Positions 33,448 through 43,629 of a DNA stretch of 64,000 nucleotides are shown piece after piece. The notes under the pieces are model-generated. The model ran no database searches. It was not told the origin of the DNA and saw only the letters and a list, made by a program, of their open reading frames with translations. Location of the stretch: positions 85,773,884 through 85,837,883 of the forward strand of contig CM043944.1 of assembly GCA_014529385.2 (NCBI GenBank), given 5' to 3'. Source of the stretch: Adiantum capillus-veneris (taxonomy: Eukaryota; Streptophyta; Polypodiopsida; Polypodiales; Pteridaceae). A program made the translations under genes and the position numbers. The number at the start of each line of letters is the position of its first letter. The stretch's first letter is position 1.

Positions 33448-34693
33448 TCAACTCATATGGTAGAGCTTGAACAAAAATGATTTAATTAAATCACGCACTC
33501 CATGTGTTGCAACCATAGGTCCCTCCCCTAAGCATGGACATAGGGTAGTGTTCAATTGCATTCTTTCTGGTGGGTCTTGCTCGATTTTACTATTCGCTTG
33601 GTAGATTTTTCTCAGTGTATCGTAGGAATCCGACTTCCTAGCTTTTGAAGCACCTCCTTGTTGACTTCCGTCTTGTTTTTTGAATAGAGAAAAGGTTTGG
33701 AAGTAGCGTGTGCTTGATGCGGAACTTTTTGACTTGTCTTTGCACAGACTTGAGTAAGAGGAGTTAGGAATCAAAACCCTTTTCTAGTGGAATAGCATTG
33801 CAAATGATGCTACATACTTGAAAATGGTAGCATATCCCTTATTGGATATACCAGCTTCATCCAAAATTGATTGAACGTCCCGTGCAAAGAGTTGGTTCTT
33901 TTATAAAAGGTTGTCAAGTTGCTTGGCAACGATCTTACAATAGCGCTTATCATCCAAGAGGCCAACTACATTTTTGCGATTCAAAATGAGCCCATAATGG
34001 GCCCAGGAGGTGGTTGTGCTGCACTCCACTTCCTTGTCAGGGTGAAGCAAAGATCTATGCAAGCATGTTAGCAGTAAGAGATGTCAGAGGTTATGAATAT
34101 AAACCTAAGAAGGATAGATGCACTCACTTGATGGCTTGCACTCTTTTCTTGATTCCTTCCGAGCCAACTTTCAAGTCCTCGATGTTTCTTAGTTTTCTTT
34201 CTCTTTGGCTAAGACCTAGTGCTGTTTTTTTTCTATGGGTTTTTGTGTAAGCTCCTTGATGGTCTCCTTGCTTCCTTCAACCTGTTTAGCACATTGCACA
34301 ACTTTTTGGTGTAATCAGAAATTCTCGTTGTATACAATATCTCTCTCTCGTTGCATAACGTCATTTTTTGCGGTCAAGTGCTTAGTGTAGCCATACAAGC
34401 TATGGTGGCTAGCTCCGACATAGTTCACTAAGGATGTAATATCCTTAAAATGTGGAGTGGATTTTGTGATGGGATGCTTTGGATATATTTTGCTCTCCAG
34501 CCAACGGTCCACATTTTTCATGCCCTGGATCTTAAGTTCTCCTTCAAACCTTTAGAAAGCATCTCTTGATATTTGTTTTTCTTGCAGAGGGGTTCATACT
34601 CGTGTGAGAACATTATGTGCATGTGATACACATCTATCCTATTCCTCGTAGAATTTTTTCGTGGAGAAGCTACAAGTGTTAACTTAGACATGA
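33448..34693 (-). pseudogene. unrecognised decayed minus-strand protein gene
   Basis: From ATG 34691-34693 an open stretch of 58 codons (MSKLTLVASPRKNSTRNRID) ends by TGA, and the next frame continues at 34315-34521 (VDRWLESKIYPKHPITKSTP). After further breaks come LNRKNVVGLLDDKRYCKIVA and QSILDEAGISNKGYATIFKY near 33800-33990, then the 33448-33774 frame. Together they outline one protein of roughly 400 residues, helical and Lys/Gln-rich in the middle, with at least three stops and two shifts. No motif is known to me. No introns are evident. It lies between the methyltransferase-like pseudogene and gypsy B and could be a host gene fragment or part of an element. Confidence 0.4.
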
Positions 34694-35040
34694 CTAATCA
34701 AAACTGTGTGCAGAAGGAGGTGGGGGTGATAGAAGAATGGCAATTTGAATATCGCATGTGAGTGAGAGAATGCAGGAGGGTATGGGGGGAAGAAGGAGGC
34801 CAGGAAATAGAGATTAGTTTTCAAAAACGCAGAAGATTGAGATAATTGGCATTGAAATTAGTAACTACCATGCACAACGAAGTATTATCATGTCTGGAAT
34901 ACTTTTTGGGTTTATTAATAAATGTACCTTGCATGAATAAGATATCCAAATTTTAGAAAACATGTATGAAAAAGGGTTAAAATGAATTTTCTATTATCTC
35001 TCTCTACGTTGACATGGCATTTCTTACAAGGCCCAAATTT
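34694..35040. other. non-coding stretch before gypsy B
   Basis: AT-rich, no ORF or repeat I can support. The boundary with the gypsy B LTR remnant is set only by where similarity to the gypsy A 3' LTR begins (about 35060). Confidence 0.4.
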
Positions 35041-35065
35041 GAGTCAAAACTTTTCCTAATGGGAG

Positions 35066-35290
35066 GGTGAACTGGCTCCATGTAAATCCGGTCCTCAGTT
35101 GTTGTCAATTTCTCTAATTCTCTCTCTCTCTTTTACAAGTATTGTTCATGCCAAGCTAGCTAGGTAATATGGTTATTTTGCTATCACCAATCAAGTACTC
35201 TTCTTATGCTGAAGATGAATTCTCTTAAAAAAAAGAAATGCTCACTACAATCATCCTAATTCCGCTATTTTCAATGTTATTAGTCTAATT
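35066..35290 (+). repeat. remnant of the 5' LTR (U5 end) of gypsy B
   Basis: Closely similar to 27412-27640 at the end of the gypsy A 3' LTR (shared GGCTCCATG-AAATCCGGTC, GTTGTCAATT, AGTATTGTTCATGC). The upstream 1.2 kb expected for this LTR is missing, so B is 5'-truncated. The leader follows to 35702, with no gene and no primer site I can identify. Confidence 0.6.
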
Positions 35291-35702
35291 CCGTTAAATC
35301 GGTTTTAGAGCTTTTGGTTGCTCTCTTCTTGCATAAGAACAAAGGTCCTTAAGTTGTCCATGAAAGATTGGACATGTTCGTTGCAAGAGGGTAAGTGGGA
35401 CAGGGATTTATTATCCCTGTTGAAAAGAACTTAATTGAGGTACACCATTGGAAACTATAGACTTAATAATGGAGTCTTTCGGGGCTTGACTTTGGCTTAA
35501 CCATTATTGAGCTACTAGCAAGCTAAACAGGAACCATAATCAACCAAGCATTGTTAGACCTTCTCCACTACTCTTTGCAATCAATAGTCTCTAAACCATG
35601 AGTGTGACTGCTTGAGAGCTAATTTTCAAAAGTAAAGAAGAGTAGCGACTAAAGTTTTGAGTTGCCAAAGCACAAAGTAGCATATACATAAGTGTAGTTA
35701 GC

Positions 35703-36934
35703 ATGGATGACAATAATAAAGAGAGTAGAATGAATATTGATGATTTTGATTTTTCACATGAAGGTGCTACTAATGATGCCCCCATGTTTGTGAACTATCT
35801 TGTCACTAGGTTGCAACAAGCTATGGGCAACCCCGCTTTACAAGCCAAAGTTGCCCAACAACTTTGTACGCATGGGATTATTCAAACTCCCCAAACTCCC
35901 CAAGACGAGAGAGAGCTTAGGAAGCCTCATAATGAGACTCCCAAAAGAAGACTCTCTCCGATGAGAGAAGAAGAAGAAGAACCCTATGAAAGAGAAAGAA
36001 GTGAATCTCCAAATTCTTCGGAGGATGTGGCTCCACGAAGACGAAAAATTCGAAGATCTCCAACTCCACCCAAGAGGAAAATATCATCATATAGTCATTC
36101 TTCTCATCATTCTTAGATGGAAGACAGGAATCAAAAGAAGAAAAAGGAGAGAAAGAGGTCACCCTCTTCCCCATATTCATCATCTTCCTCCTGTTTCGAT
36201 GAAAGTAGCGGTTTTCCTCCTAGAGAATACAAGAGGGGAGGACATCACAAAACCTATGTTGCTTAGAAAAGGTACTACAAGCTTAAAAAGCTCAAGGAGG
36301 AAGGAAAGAGTATCTCTTTTCTCACCTATGATGGCACCTTTAGTGCTACAGACAAAGTTTTGGCCTTTATCCGACAATTCGATGTGGCCTTTGGAGATGA
36401 GGGATTCATGGAGTCCTCCAAGATACATCATGTAGCTATGCATTTTCAAAAGTATGCCCGACAATGGTGGGCTAGTTTATGAGGTAATGAAAAGCTCCCA
36501 AGACATGGAAAATTCTACGAGTTTCCATAGTGAAGCAATTTCTTGCAAGCGACGCCAAAGACAAAGTGCTTATTGAATTGCAAAGTTTGAAGCTAGCTTC
36601 CAATGAGTCTATCCACAAGTATGTAGACAAGTTTTGGAATTTACATCTCAAAGCTACCATCTGCCAAAAGATTGACTTTGCCAAACAAAAGCAATAATTT
36701 TGTGCAAGACTACGTGAAGATATGGCCGAGTATGTGAACTCTCAAAGGCCTAGGACCATCACTGAAGTGATACACCATACTATGGTCACTTCTCAAATCA
36801 GTTTCCAACAAGGGGCTAAAAGGAGTTTTAAGCCCACGGAAACCAAAGACCAAAATGAACCTAGAGGAAAAAACAATGCTCAAAATTCTTCACAAGGAAA
36901 TTCTAGCAGCAATAGCAACAGCAGCAACAGCAGC

Positions 36935-36999
<65 letters not shown>

Positions 37000-37351
37000 G
37001 ACCAAGGAGAAAGGATTTTACAAAGGTACAAACAAACTCTCTCCTAAAGAGCTAGAAGTTTTTCGCAAAGATCTTAAATGTTTCAAGTGTGGGGAGCAAG
37101 GACATGGCTATCGTTCTTGCCCCAAAAGAAATGCACGCAAGGAGACTCCTAGAGCTTCCATGGTTGAAGTTCCAAAAGAGGATACTCATTGCAAAGGAAC
37201 ATCCCTTTCCTATGCTTGGGGAAAGGTGAGGGAGCATGATGTCTTAATCCTTTTTGACCCTGGCTCTACTCACAACTTCATAGCAATGGAGTTGGCCACT
37301 AAACTGGGCATACCAGATTTTGAGATGGGTACTCCCTTCATTGGAAATTGA
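35703..37351 (+). pseudogene. Gag of gypsy B with zinc knuckle and start of protease
   Basis: ATG at 35703 (MDDNNKESRMNIDDFDFSHE) gives the true Gag start that gypsy A lost. Residues 1-137 are followed by stops at 36114, 36264-36266 (TAG where A has TGG), 36479-36481 (TGA where A has CGG) and 36695-36697 (TAA where A has CAA). From 36722 the frame reads YVNSQRPRTITEVIHHTMVT. An AAC/CAA run of about 90 bp (36905-36998) encodes Asn- and Ser-rich sequence absent in A. Then comes the knuckle CFKCGEQGHGYRSC and the protease start FDPGSTHNFIAMELATKLG. The capsid part is readable in frame 35986-36435 and beyond. Confidence 0.85.
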
Positions 37352-37692
37352 GGCTTTATGTCCAAAGCTGCGTCAACAAAGAGAAATTTTTCATCTCCCC
37401 TCTCCAACATGAGGATGTTATTCTAGGGGCACCATGGTTCAACCGCATGGCTGCTAATATGAAGTTCCTTGAAAGGAGAATTTATTTCACCTACAGGGAA
37501 AAGAATATGTACATAAATGCTAATGAGACAGGTCGTACTGTACCTCTTGTAAATTCACTTACTTTTGATAAGTCAATGAAAAGCTCAGTTTCCACGCATA
37601 TAATTTTTGTCAAAGAGTTCATAAATGATCCTAATGTTTTACCAAGTCAAAGTGGTAAAAATCAAGAGGAATTAGAGTTGTCTAATTTCTAA
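37348..37692 (+). pseudogene. protease C-terminal half of gypsy B
   Basis: After a frameshift near 37345 (a deletion relative to A, which has extra residues PVESPFKGQKDLVTPLI here) the protein continues KLRLYVQS, EDVILGAPWFNRMAANMKFL and a tail into the RT linker. The LGAPWF block is the second conserved protease motif. The frame ends at TAA 37690-37692. Confidence 0.8.
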
Positions 37693-37727
37693 ATATATTC
37701 CAAGATGTTTTTATTAATGAAATCCCT

Positions 37728-38293
37728 ATGGAATTAACTGCAAAACGAGGGGATAATGACCATAAGATAGAGCTTCTACCTAGGAGCTCACTTCTTAATA
37801 AGCCTCCTTATAGAGTTTCTCAAGCTCAACAAGAGGAGACTATGAGGCAAGTGCATGAACTGGTAGACAAGTGGATGGTGAGGCCTAGTTTGTCTCCCTT
37901 TTATTCACCAATCCTTTTAGTGCAAAAGAAAGATGACACATACCGTATGTGTGTTGAATATAGAGCACTAAATAGGATTACTATCAAGAACAGATTTTCC
38001 ATACCGCGGGTAGAAGATCTATTTGATAAGCTACAAGGCTCTACCTACTTTAGTAGGATTGACCTTGAAAGTGGCTACCATCAAATAAGGATAGTGAATG
38101 AAGATATTGTAAAGACCACTTTCCACACAACATTTGGTCTTTATGAATATCTTGTCATGCGTTTTGGTTTGACCAATGCTCCGACCACATTCAACCACCT
38201 AATGGATAAATTTTTTAGACCCCACCTCAAGTTTAACTGGAGTGTTCTTTGATGATATCATCATCTACTCCAATTCTCTTGAGGAGCATAAGC
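37728..38293 (+). pseudogene. reverse transcriptase of gypsy B, interrupted by a MITE
   Basis: Reads ELLPRSSLLNKPPYRVSQAQ, SPILLVQKKDDTYRMCVEYR, TYFSRIDLESGYHQIRIVNE and YLVMRFGLTNAPTTFNHLMD. After a one-base shift it carries VFFDDIIIYSNSLEEHK with the FFDD site also seen in A. Thus FFDD is a family feature, not a defect of one copy. At 38293 the frame stops at the MITE and resumes at 38562. Confidence 0.85.
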
Positions 38294-38561
38294 GGGCCAA
38301 AGCATGTGTTGGTGGTACCCAAAAGGGGTGTCTTGGACACTCCTTTGCTAGCCGTTTACAAGCCCCATCTTCATGTGTTACATGTAAAATAAACTAGCAC
38401 GTTATATATCAATTTATAGATTTTTCATGTAGAATCTAAAAGTATAAAGTCCGACAAGTTTTGAGTTTTTTTGCAAAAAATTTACTAGTCCCCACTTTTT
38501 TTCAAGGGTACCACCAAAAGGTGCAAAAAGTGGTACCACCAATACATGATTTTACCGAAGC
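38290..38561. mobile_element. 264-bp MITE in the RT of gypsy B
   Basis: Body 38294-38557 with imperfect 26-bp terminal inverted repeats: GGGCCAAAGCATGTGTTGG on the left and CGGTAAAATCATGTATTGG at the right (reverse complement), both continuing TGGTACC. Flanked by AAGC on both sides (38290-38293, 38558-38561). Removing the body and one AAGC restores the RT reading frame (EHK-QHLQIIF) in line with gypsy A, which proves an insertion. No ORF inside; AT-rich core. A 3-bp duplication AGC is equally possible, so the superfamily is open. Confidence 0.8.
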
Positions 38562-39036
38562 AACATCTCCAGATAATCTTTCAAGCTTTGAGGGAGAATA
38601 AACTTTTCATTAATTAAAAGAAGAGTGAATTTTTCCTTCAAGAGATTCAATACTTAGGTCACATTATCTCTCAAGATGGTATCTGTATGGATCCAACAAA
38701 GTTAGAGGTAATAAAAGGATGGCCTAATCCAAGGAATCTACATGAGCTACAAAGCTTTTTTGATATGTGTGCATACTATAGACGCTTCATAGAATCTTTT
38801 TTACAAACAGTAGAACCGTTTCATGACTTAACAAAGAAGAACGTTAAATATTCATGGAATGCAAAAGAGCAAAATGCTTTTGAAAGGCTCAAAGAGAAGC
38901 TTACCTCTCAACCTGTACTTACACTACCAGATCTCTTATGAGGTCCAATGTGATGCTTGTGGAGATTGCCTTGGAGAAATTTTGCTTCAAGAAGGGCATG
39001 CCATAGCACTGATGAGAGTCAAAGACTCAATTCCAA
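38562..39036 (+). pseudogene. RT end and RNase H start of gypsy B
   Basis: Continues LRENKLFIN, then 38687-38941 (PTKLEVIKGWPNPRNLHELQ; YYRRFIESFLQTVEPFHDLT) and, in another frame, EVQCDACGDCLGEILLQEGH with the first RNase H Asp. A deletion at 38938 (leucine then TGA) removes a few codons relative to A. At 39036 the sequence is broken by gypsy C, with tccaa duplicated. Confidence 0.85.
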
Positions 39037-39207
39037 TGTTAGGACAAGGGTCCTGTAACCTAAGGACTAGGATGGTCATGGACTACGGCCAAGGGCAGGG
39101 CTAGTCAGTGTGGACAGGGGATCCCTCTAGGGCAAGGGGCTAGGAGCCCGCCTATATAATGGGAGGTTGGGAGGAGGATCTCTGGTCTAGTTTCCCTTGT
39201 TCTTACA
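39037..39207 (+). repeat. 5' LTR of gypsy C
   Basis: 171 bp, unusually short for a plant gypsy LTR. A likely promoter core CCTATATAATG is at about 39152-39162 and GC-rich sequence lies upstream. The terminal TG and CA are intact. Confidence 0.95.
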
Positions 39208-40420
39208 CTGGTATCAGAGCTTAGATGGCCTAGGAGGTCTCTCTTCCACTCTCTCTCTCTCTAGGCGTTCTTACTTTTGGCTCCTAAAAAGAGGGCTTTA
39301 AGGTGTGAACCGTGGTCTTTTTAGGGATTTTTCCAAAAATTGCAGTTTCTTTTCCTAAATTGGGTATTGTTTCGTGTTTTGGAGGCGACTGTGTGGTGCA
39401 TAAAACTGTGCGAGCTCTGGCTTGACAGGAGCGCCATGGCTTCAATGGGGAGCTTCCAGGAGACATACTAGGAGTATCAGGAAATAAATTTTCTTACTGA
39501 TATTCCTGGTACTTCCAAGTTAGGTTGGTGGCTAAATAAGGGTAAGTGCGTGTATTCAAAACACAGATCCGAGGGTTCGAATCCCCACCAATTCATATAA
39601 AAAATGAGAGAGAATAATTAACGGCCCTATGTCGTACTTGATAATGATTTACTTGGTCATTGGCCTAATTGTTGCTGTGCAAGCCGCACACACCTCCCCT
39701 TCTGCTCACGTCGTCTGCTCACGCTGCCTGCGACTGTTTTCTTCAAAAACTCGTTTTCTTTTCACATGGCATGGCCAATTACATCAATTTTTTTATCCTT
39801 TGCCCTTCTTGGTGGTCTTTCCCACAAGGAAGGCGAGTCACAAGCAAGAACCTACGTACTCGGTGCAAGCATCAAGCCATGTTGGATTTCCCTCGAGCTT
39901 GACGGCTCACGATTCCGCTCAGTCCTTGCAAAAATTCTAGATTTTTGCATATTTTTACAATTGTGACAGTTTCAATTGGAGTTCATGCAACATAATCGTT
40001 CGCCGATTACAGAAGCTTTCAACAATCAAGCTTCTTCACAATGGTGACGATTCAACCATCTCCACTACAAGATTTCAGTCGTCTTGTGAGCTACGGGCGA
40101 TTTTTCGGAGTTTGTTTTCTACGCCGCTTGTGCAAGTTCTTTCTTTTTCGACGGTCAGGTGCTACGACGCACAAGTGGAGTTAGCAAAGCTCCTATGCTT
40201 GGCGAGTGCTCTCAACATCAAGTATTTTTTTCTGAGTACTTCTTTCACCGCACTGTGTAGCCATGGATTCGGATATCAATATGACATTCGATTTTGAGCA
40301 AAGTACTCCTGATCCTACCAAAGACGCGGATCCTCTCAAGGAGAGTACCCACAATGCTATGGCAGGAGAAGATACTTACGAATTGCTCGATATTCAAGAA
40401 TTCGTGCACTTCAGATACGC
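39208..40420 (+). other. leader of gypsy C
   Basis: About 1.2 kb from the primer site to the Gag frame. A tRNA-like segment lies at 39525-39591 (separate entry). An ATG at 40263 opens 53 codons (MDSDINMTFDFEQSTPDPTK) that stop at 40422 in a different frame, one base off the main Gag frame starting at 40421. This is probably the true Gag N-terminus, split by an indel. The rest shows no gene. Confidence 0.6.
39525..39591 (+). other. tRNA-like segment in the gypsy C leader
   Basis: Outer ends TTGGTGG and CCACCAA pair perfectly over 7 bp. Inside are an A-box-like GGCTAAATAAGGG, a stem GTGT/ACAC closing a 7-nt loop ATTCAAA, and an exact B box GGTTCGAATCC. At 67 nt it is too short, the T-stem is incomplete and the D-arm is poor, so it is a tRNA-derived relic or SINE head rather than a working tRNA. 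Confidence 0.35.
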
Positions 40421-41356
40421 ATGACAGTCATGGATGAAAATTTTAAAGCTTTAAATGAAAATGTTACTAAACTTTCCACATTAGTCATTCAATTAATGCA
40501 TCAACAGTCTAAGAGTCCTGCTGACACCCACATGTATGAGCACGTTGGAACACAAGGGCAAGGCCCAATTAATGAAACGTTGCATACTCTCACTTCCAAA
40601 GAGGTGGATGACTTGTTAAAGAACTTTAAACCACCAGTTTTCAAGGGTGAAGACCGAGAACGCAATAAAGATCCAATGAACATCTTTCTCAGTAAATGGG
40701 ATGGAATTGACGCCTTACGGCGTACTCCGGATGCAGTCAGAGCTGTGCAAACGAGCTTAACTCTGGAAGGCAAGGCCTACAAATGGTGGATGTCTCTCAA
40801 GGAGAAGAAGATCATACCACAGAGTTGGGCAGCCTTTGAAGCAATGTTTAGCAAGGAGTTTTTGCCTACAAACGAGGCCGATCGGAATTGGACGGCTTGG
40901 GACACATGTTCCATGCGCCAATACCCATCAATCCTTGAATATATCTCTCACTATTGGGACGTTATCCTCAAGTTAGAAGGCTTGGATACCTTTCAACAAG
41001 TAGGAGGGTTCATACGAGGTCTGACACCAGAGCTTAAGAAGTATGTCAAGACCCAAGACCCTAAAACACTTGAGGAAGCCATAGTGAAAGCACATATTTA
41101 TGATGACCCTGATGATAAGAAAACGCATAATAGTACCGTGCCTGCTAGTATACATGGTAATACACGCACTCAGTATGGGCACAATAAAATAAAATTTCTA
41201 GTTGCTAATTCAGATGCATCTAAAAAACCCAAGGGGTCCAGGGGTCCTCTCTCTCCTGAGGATTTTGATAAAGCCAAGAAAGAGAAGCTATGTTTTCAAT
41301 GTTTAGGAAGAGGCCATGGCAAAAAGGATTGTCCCAAGGGAAAATCTGCTGCTTAG
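40421..41356 (+). pseudogene. Gag of gypsy C
   Basis: 311 residues. A short coiled-coil start (NFKALNENVTKLSTLVIQLM), then the capsid domain about residues 75-240 (LTLEGKAYKWWMSLKEKKII; WDTCSMRQYPSILEYISHYW; GGFIRGLTPELKKYVKTQDP), then a basic tail with the zinc knuckle CFQCLGRGHGKKDC. It ends in TAG (41354-41356) and the protease continues in the same frame, GKEKAVYMV. That could be a C-to-T lesion or, less likely, a natural stop between gag and pol. Confidence 0.9.
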
Positions 41357-41371
41357 GGGAAGGAGAAAGCA

Positions 41372-41947
41372 GTGTACATGGTGCAACTACTGCCTCTTGT
41401 GTCTTCCTCAAAATTCTCCACAGTGGATGTAACACGCATTGAGGTGGTGCATGAATGCTGTCTCACAGCTTCCATGTGGCAACAAACCTTTGGACCGCAT
41501 GAGTTAGTACGTATGCACGGATATCTGCAAGGGCACAAGGTGCACATCTTGGTAGATGACGGTGCTACTCACAATTTCATCAATTATGGATTGGTGAAAA
41601 AGCTCAAGCTGCCTCAAACTCCAAGTACCCACTGCTACAAGGTAGCAATGATCAATGTACATGATACTGAAATATGGGATACTCAATGCCAAGCTGTTCC
41701 ATTGGAAGTACAAGGGTACTCTACTTGTTTGGATTTTCAGGTTATGAACATGGAAAGGGCTGATGTGGTTCTTGGTAGGGAGTGGTTGCATAGCCTAGGA
41801 CCATCACTGAAGCGTAGCTATGAGCACAACAGCTTGATGTTTGATTCCCATGGCGCACATGTGTTGTTGTTAGGAGAAAAGGATATACCTTCATCACCAT
41901 TGATTTGTACTACTGAGCTTATGCAGCCTATTCTGATAATGAAATAG
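41372..41947 (+). pseudogene. protease of gypsy C
   Basis: In frame with Gag. The retropepsin core is KVHILVDDGATHNFINYGLV, where DDGAT replaces the more usual DSGAT/S and keeps the catalytic Asp and Gly. The second motif is MERADVVLGREWLHSLGPSL. About 190 residues, of usual length for a chromovirus protease and its linker. A TAG at 41945-41947 ends the frame in the linker to RT. Confidence 0.9.
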
Positions 41948-43191
41948 AACAGGTTTTCTTGTGTTACTCACTGTCTCATTTTCCTTCTAATTTTGAGTCT
42001 ATTGAACATTCCTCAACGCCACATGCTTCTCTCTCCTCTATTCCACCAATTGCTAAGCCTACACAAGCAAACATTGCTAATCAATTACAAAAATTATTAA
42101 AGGAATTTTAATATGTCTTTCCTAATGATTTGTGATCAGGATTACCGCCGACATACTCAGTACAACATGGCATTGAAGTGGCTGCATGCTGTAAACTTGT
42201 TAGTAAACCACCCTACCGTATGAGTTACTCAGAGGCTGCTGAGGTGGAATGTCAGCTTGCTGACTACCTTAGCACATGGTTTATATGACCCAGTTCTTCA
42301 CCATGGGCTTCGCCTATCCTTTTAGTGACGAAAAAGGACGGCAGTATGCGCATGTGCATAGACTACCGGGGCTTAAATGCAGTTATAGTTAAGAACAAAT
42401 ACCCATTGCCAAGAGTAGAAGAGTTATTTGATAAGCTAACTCATGCTCGCATTTTTACAAAAATCGACTTGCAGTCAGGATATCACCAAGTCCATATTCG
42501 GCTTGCCGATATACCTAAGACTGCATTCCGAACACGGTTTGGACACTACGAGTTTTTGGTGATGTCCTTTGGGTTAACCAATGCACCCGCAACATTCATG
42601 ACACTTATGGATAGTGTCTTGAAGCCATATTTGGGTAAAATTGTCATTGTTTTCCTCGATGACATTCTAGCTTATAGTGCTTCTGAAGAAGAACACTTAG
42701 AATATCTCAGGCAGGTATTTGAGTTTTTACTCACAAACAAGTTATATGCCAAGGAATCTAAATGTGATTTTCTCAAAGATGAAATTCATTATTTAGGGCA
42801 TGTTATTTCAGCTAATGGCCTATACATGGATCAATCCAAAGTGGGTACCATCAAGAAATGGCCACCTCCTAAAAATCTAGAAAAATTACAGATCTTTTTA
42901 GGATTTTCAGGTTTTTACCGAAAGTTCGTTAAAAACTATGCTCACACTGCTATTCCTATTATGGATCAACTAAAAGGCAAAGGTAAAGCTTTTCAGTGTG
43001 CATCCGCTCAACATCACAGTTTCGATACGCTCAAGGATGCATTAGCTATAGCTCCTATACTGGCTATTGTAGATCCTTTGAAACCATTCGTTTTGGAAAC
43101 GGATGCCAGTGATCGTGCTATTGGAGCAATCCTGTTACAAGACGGACGGCCGATTGCCTTTGAAAGTAAGAAGCTTGATGCAGCTCAATAG
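41948..43191 (+). pseudogene. reverse transcriptase and RNase H start of gypsy C
   Basis: The linker carries VSKPPYRMSYSEAAEVECQL, then TGA (about 42286-42288), then SSPWASPILLVTKKDGSMRM. RT landmarks from 42325: CIDYRGLNAVIVKNKYPLPR, FTKIDLQSGYHQVHIRLADI, FLVMSFGLTNAPATFMTLMD and IVIVFLDDILAYS, with FLDD at the active site. Then ETDASDRAIGAILLQDGRPI, the RNase H start with its first Asp. The stop TAG at 43189-43191 interrupts KKLDAAQ-NYSAYERE; the usual residue there suggests CAG originally. Confidence 0.93.
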
Positions 43192-43629
43192 AACTATTCT
43201 GCTTACGAACGCGAACTCTATGCAATAGTGTCTTCCTTAAAGACATGGCGGCATTATCTGTATGGTGCTCAGTTCGAGATTGTGTTTGACCACGAAAGCA
43301 TCAAATGGTTTACACAACAAACAGATTTAAAGGGTCAAAAATCCAGGTGGGTCGAGATCCTTTAGGAATATGACGCCAAATTAAGGTATCGCAAAGGCCG
43401 ATACAATGTAGTGGCAGACGCTCTAAGTCGAATGCCAGAGATCAATTCGCTCTTGTTCACGGAACTTCGTAGTGAATTTTTAAATTCTCTCAAGGGCAAA
43501 TATGAGCAAGATGAAACATATTCCAAAGTGTGGAGCCATGTTCAAAAGAGGGATCCTTCTCACTCCAATGCAAGTAGTCTACAATTAACCTCCACACCTA
43601 GTTCTCCTTTCTCAAGGGATGAACTATAG
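43192..43629 (+). pseudogene. RNase H remainder of gypsy C
   Basis: Same frame after the TAG: NYSAYERELYAIVSSLKTWR, HYLYGAQFEIVFDHESIKWF, a second TAG at about 43363-43365 (EIL-stop-EYDAKLRY, Gln in relatives), then GRYNVVADALSRMPEI. The HESIKWF reading for the usual H.SL.YL is intact in length. It ends at 43629, where the integrase zinc region begins in changed frames. Confidence 0.9.

Noticed and set aside
39525-39591. A functional UGA-suppressor tRNA
   Set aside because: 67 nt, incomplete T-stem and poor D-arm; kept only as a tRNA-like relic.
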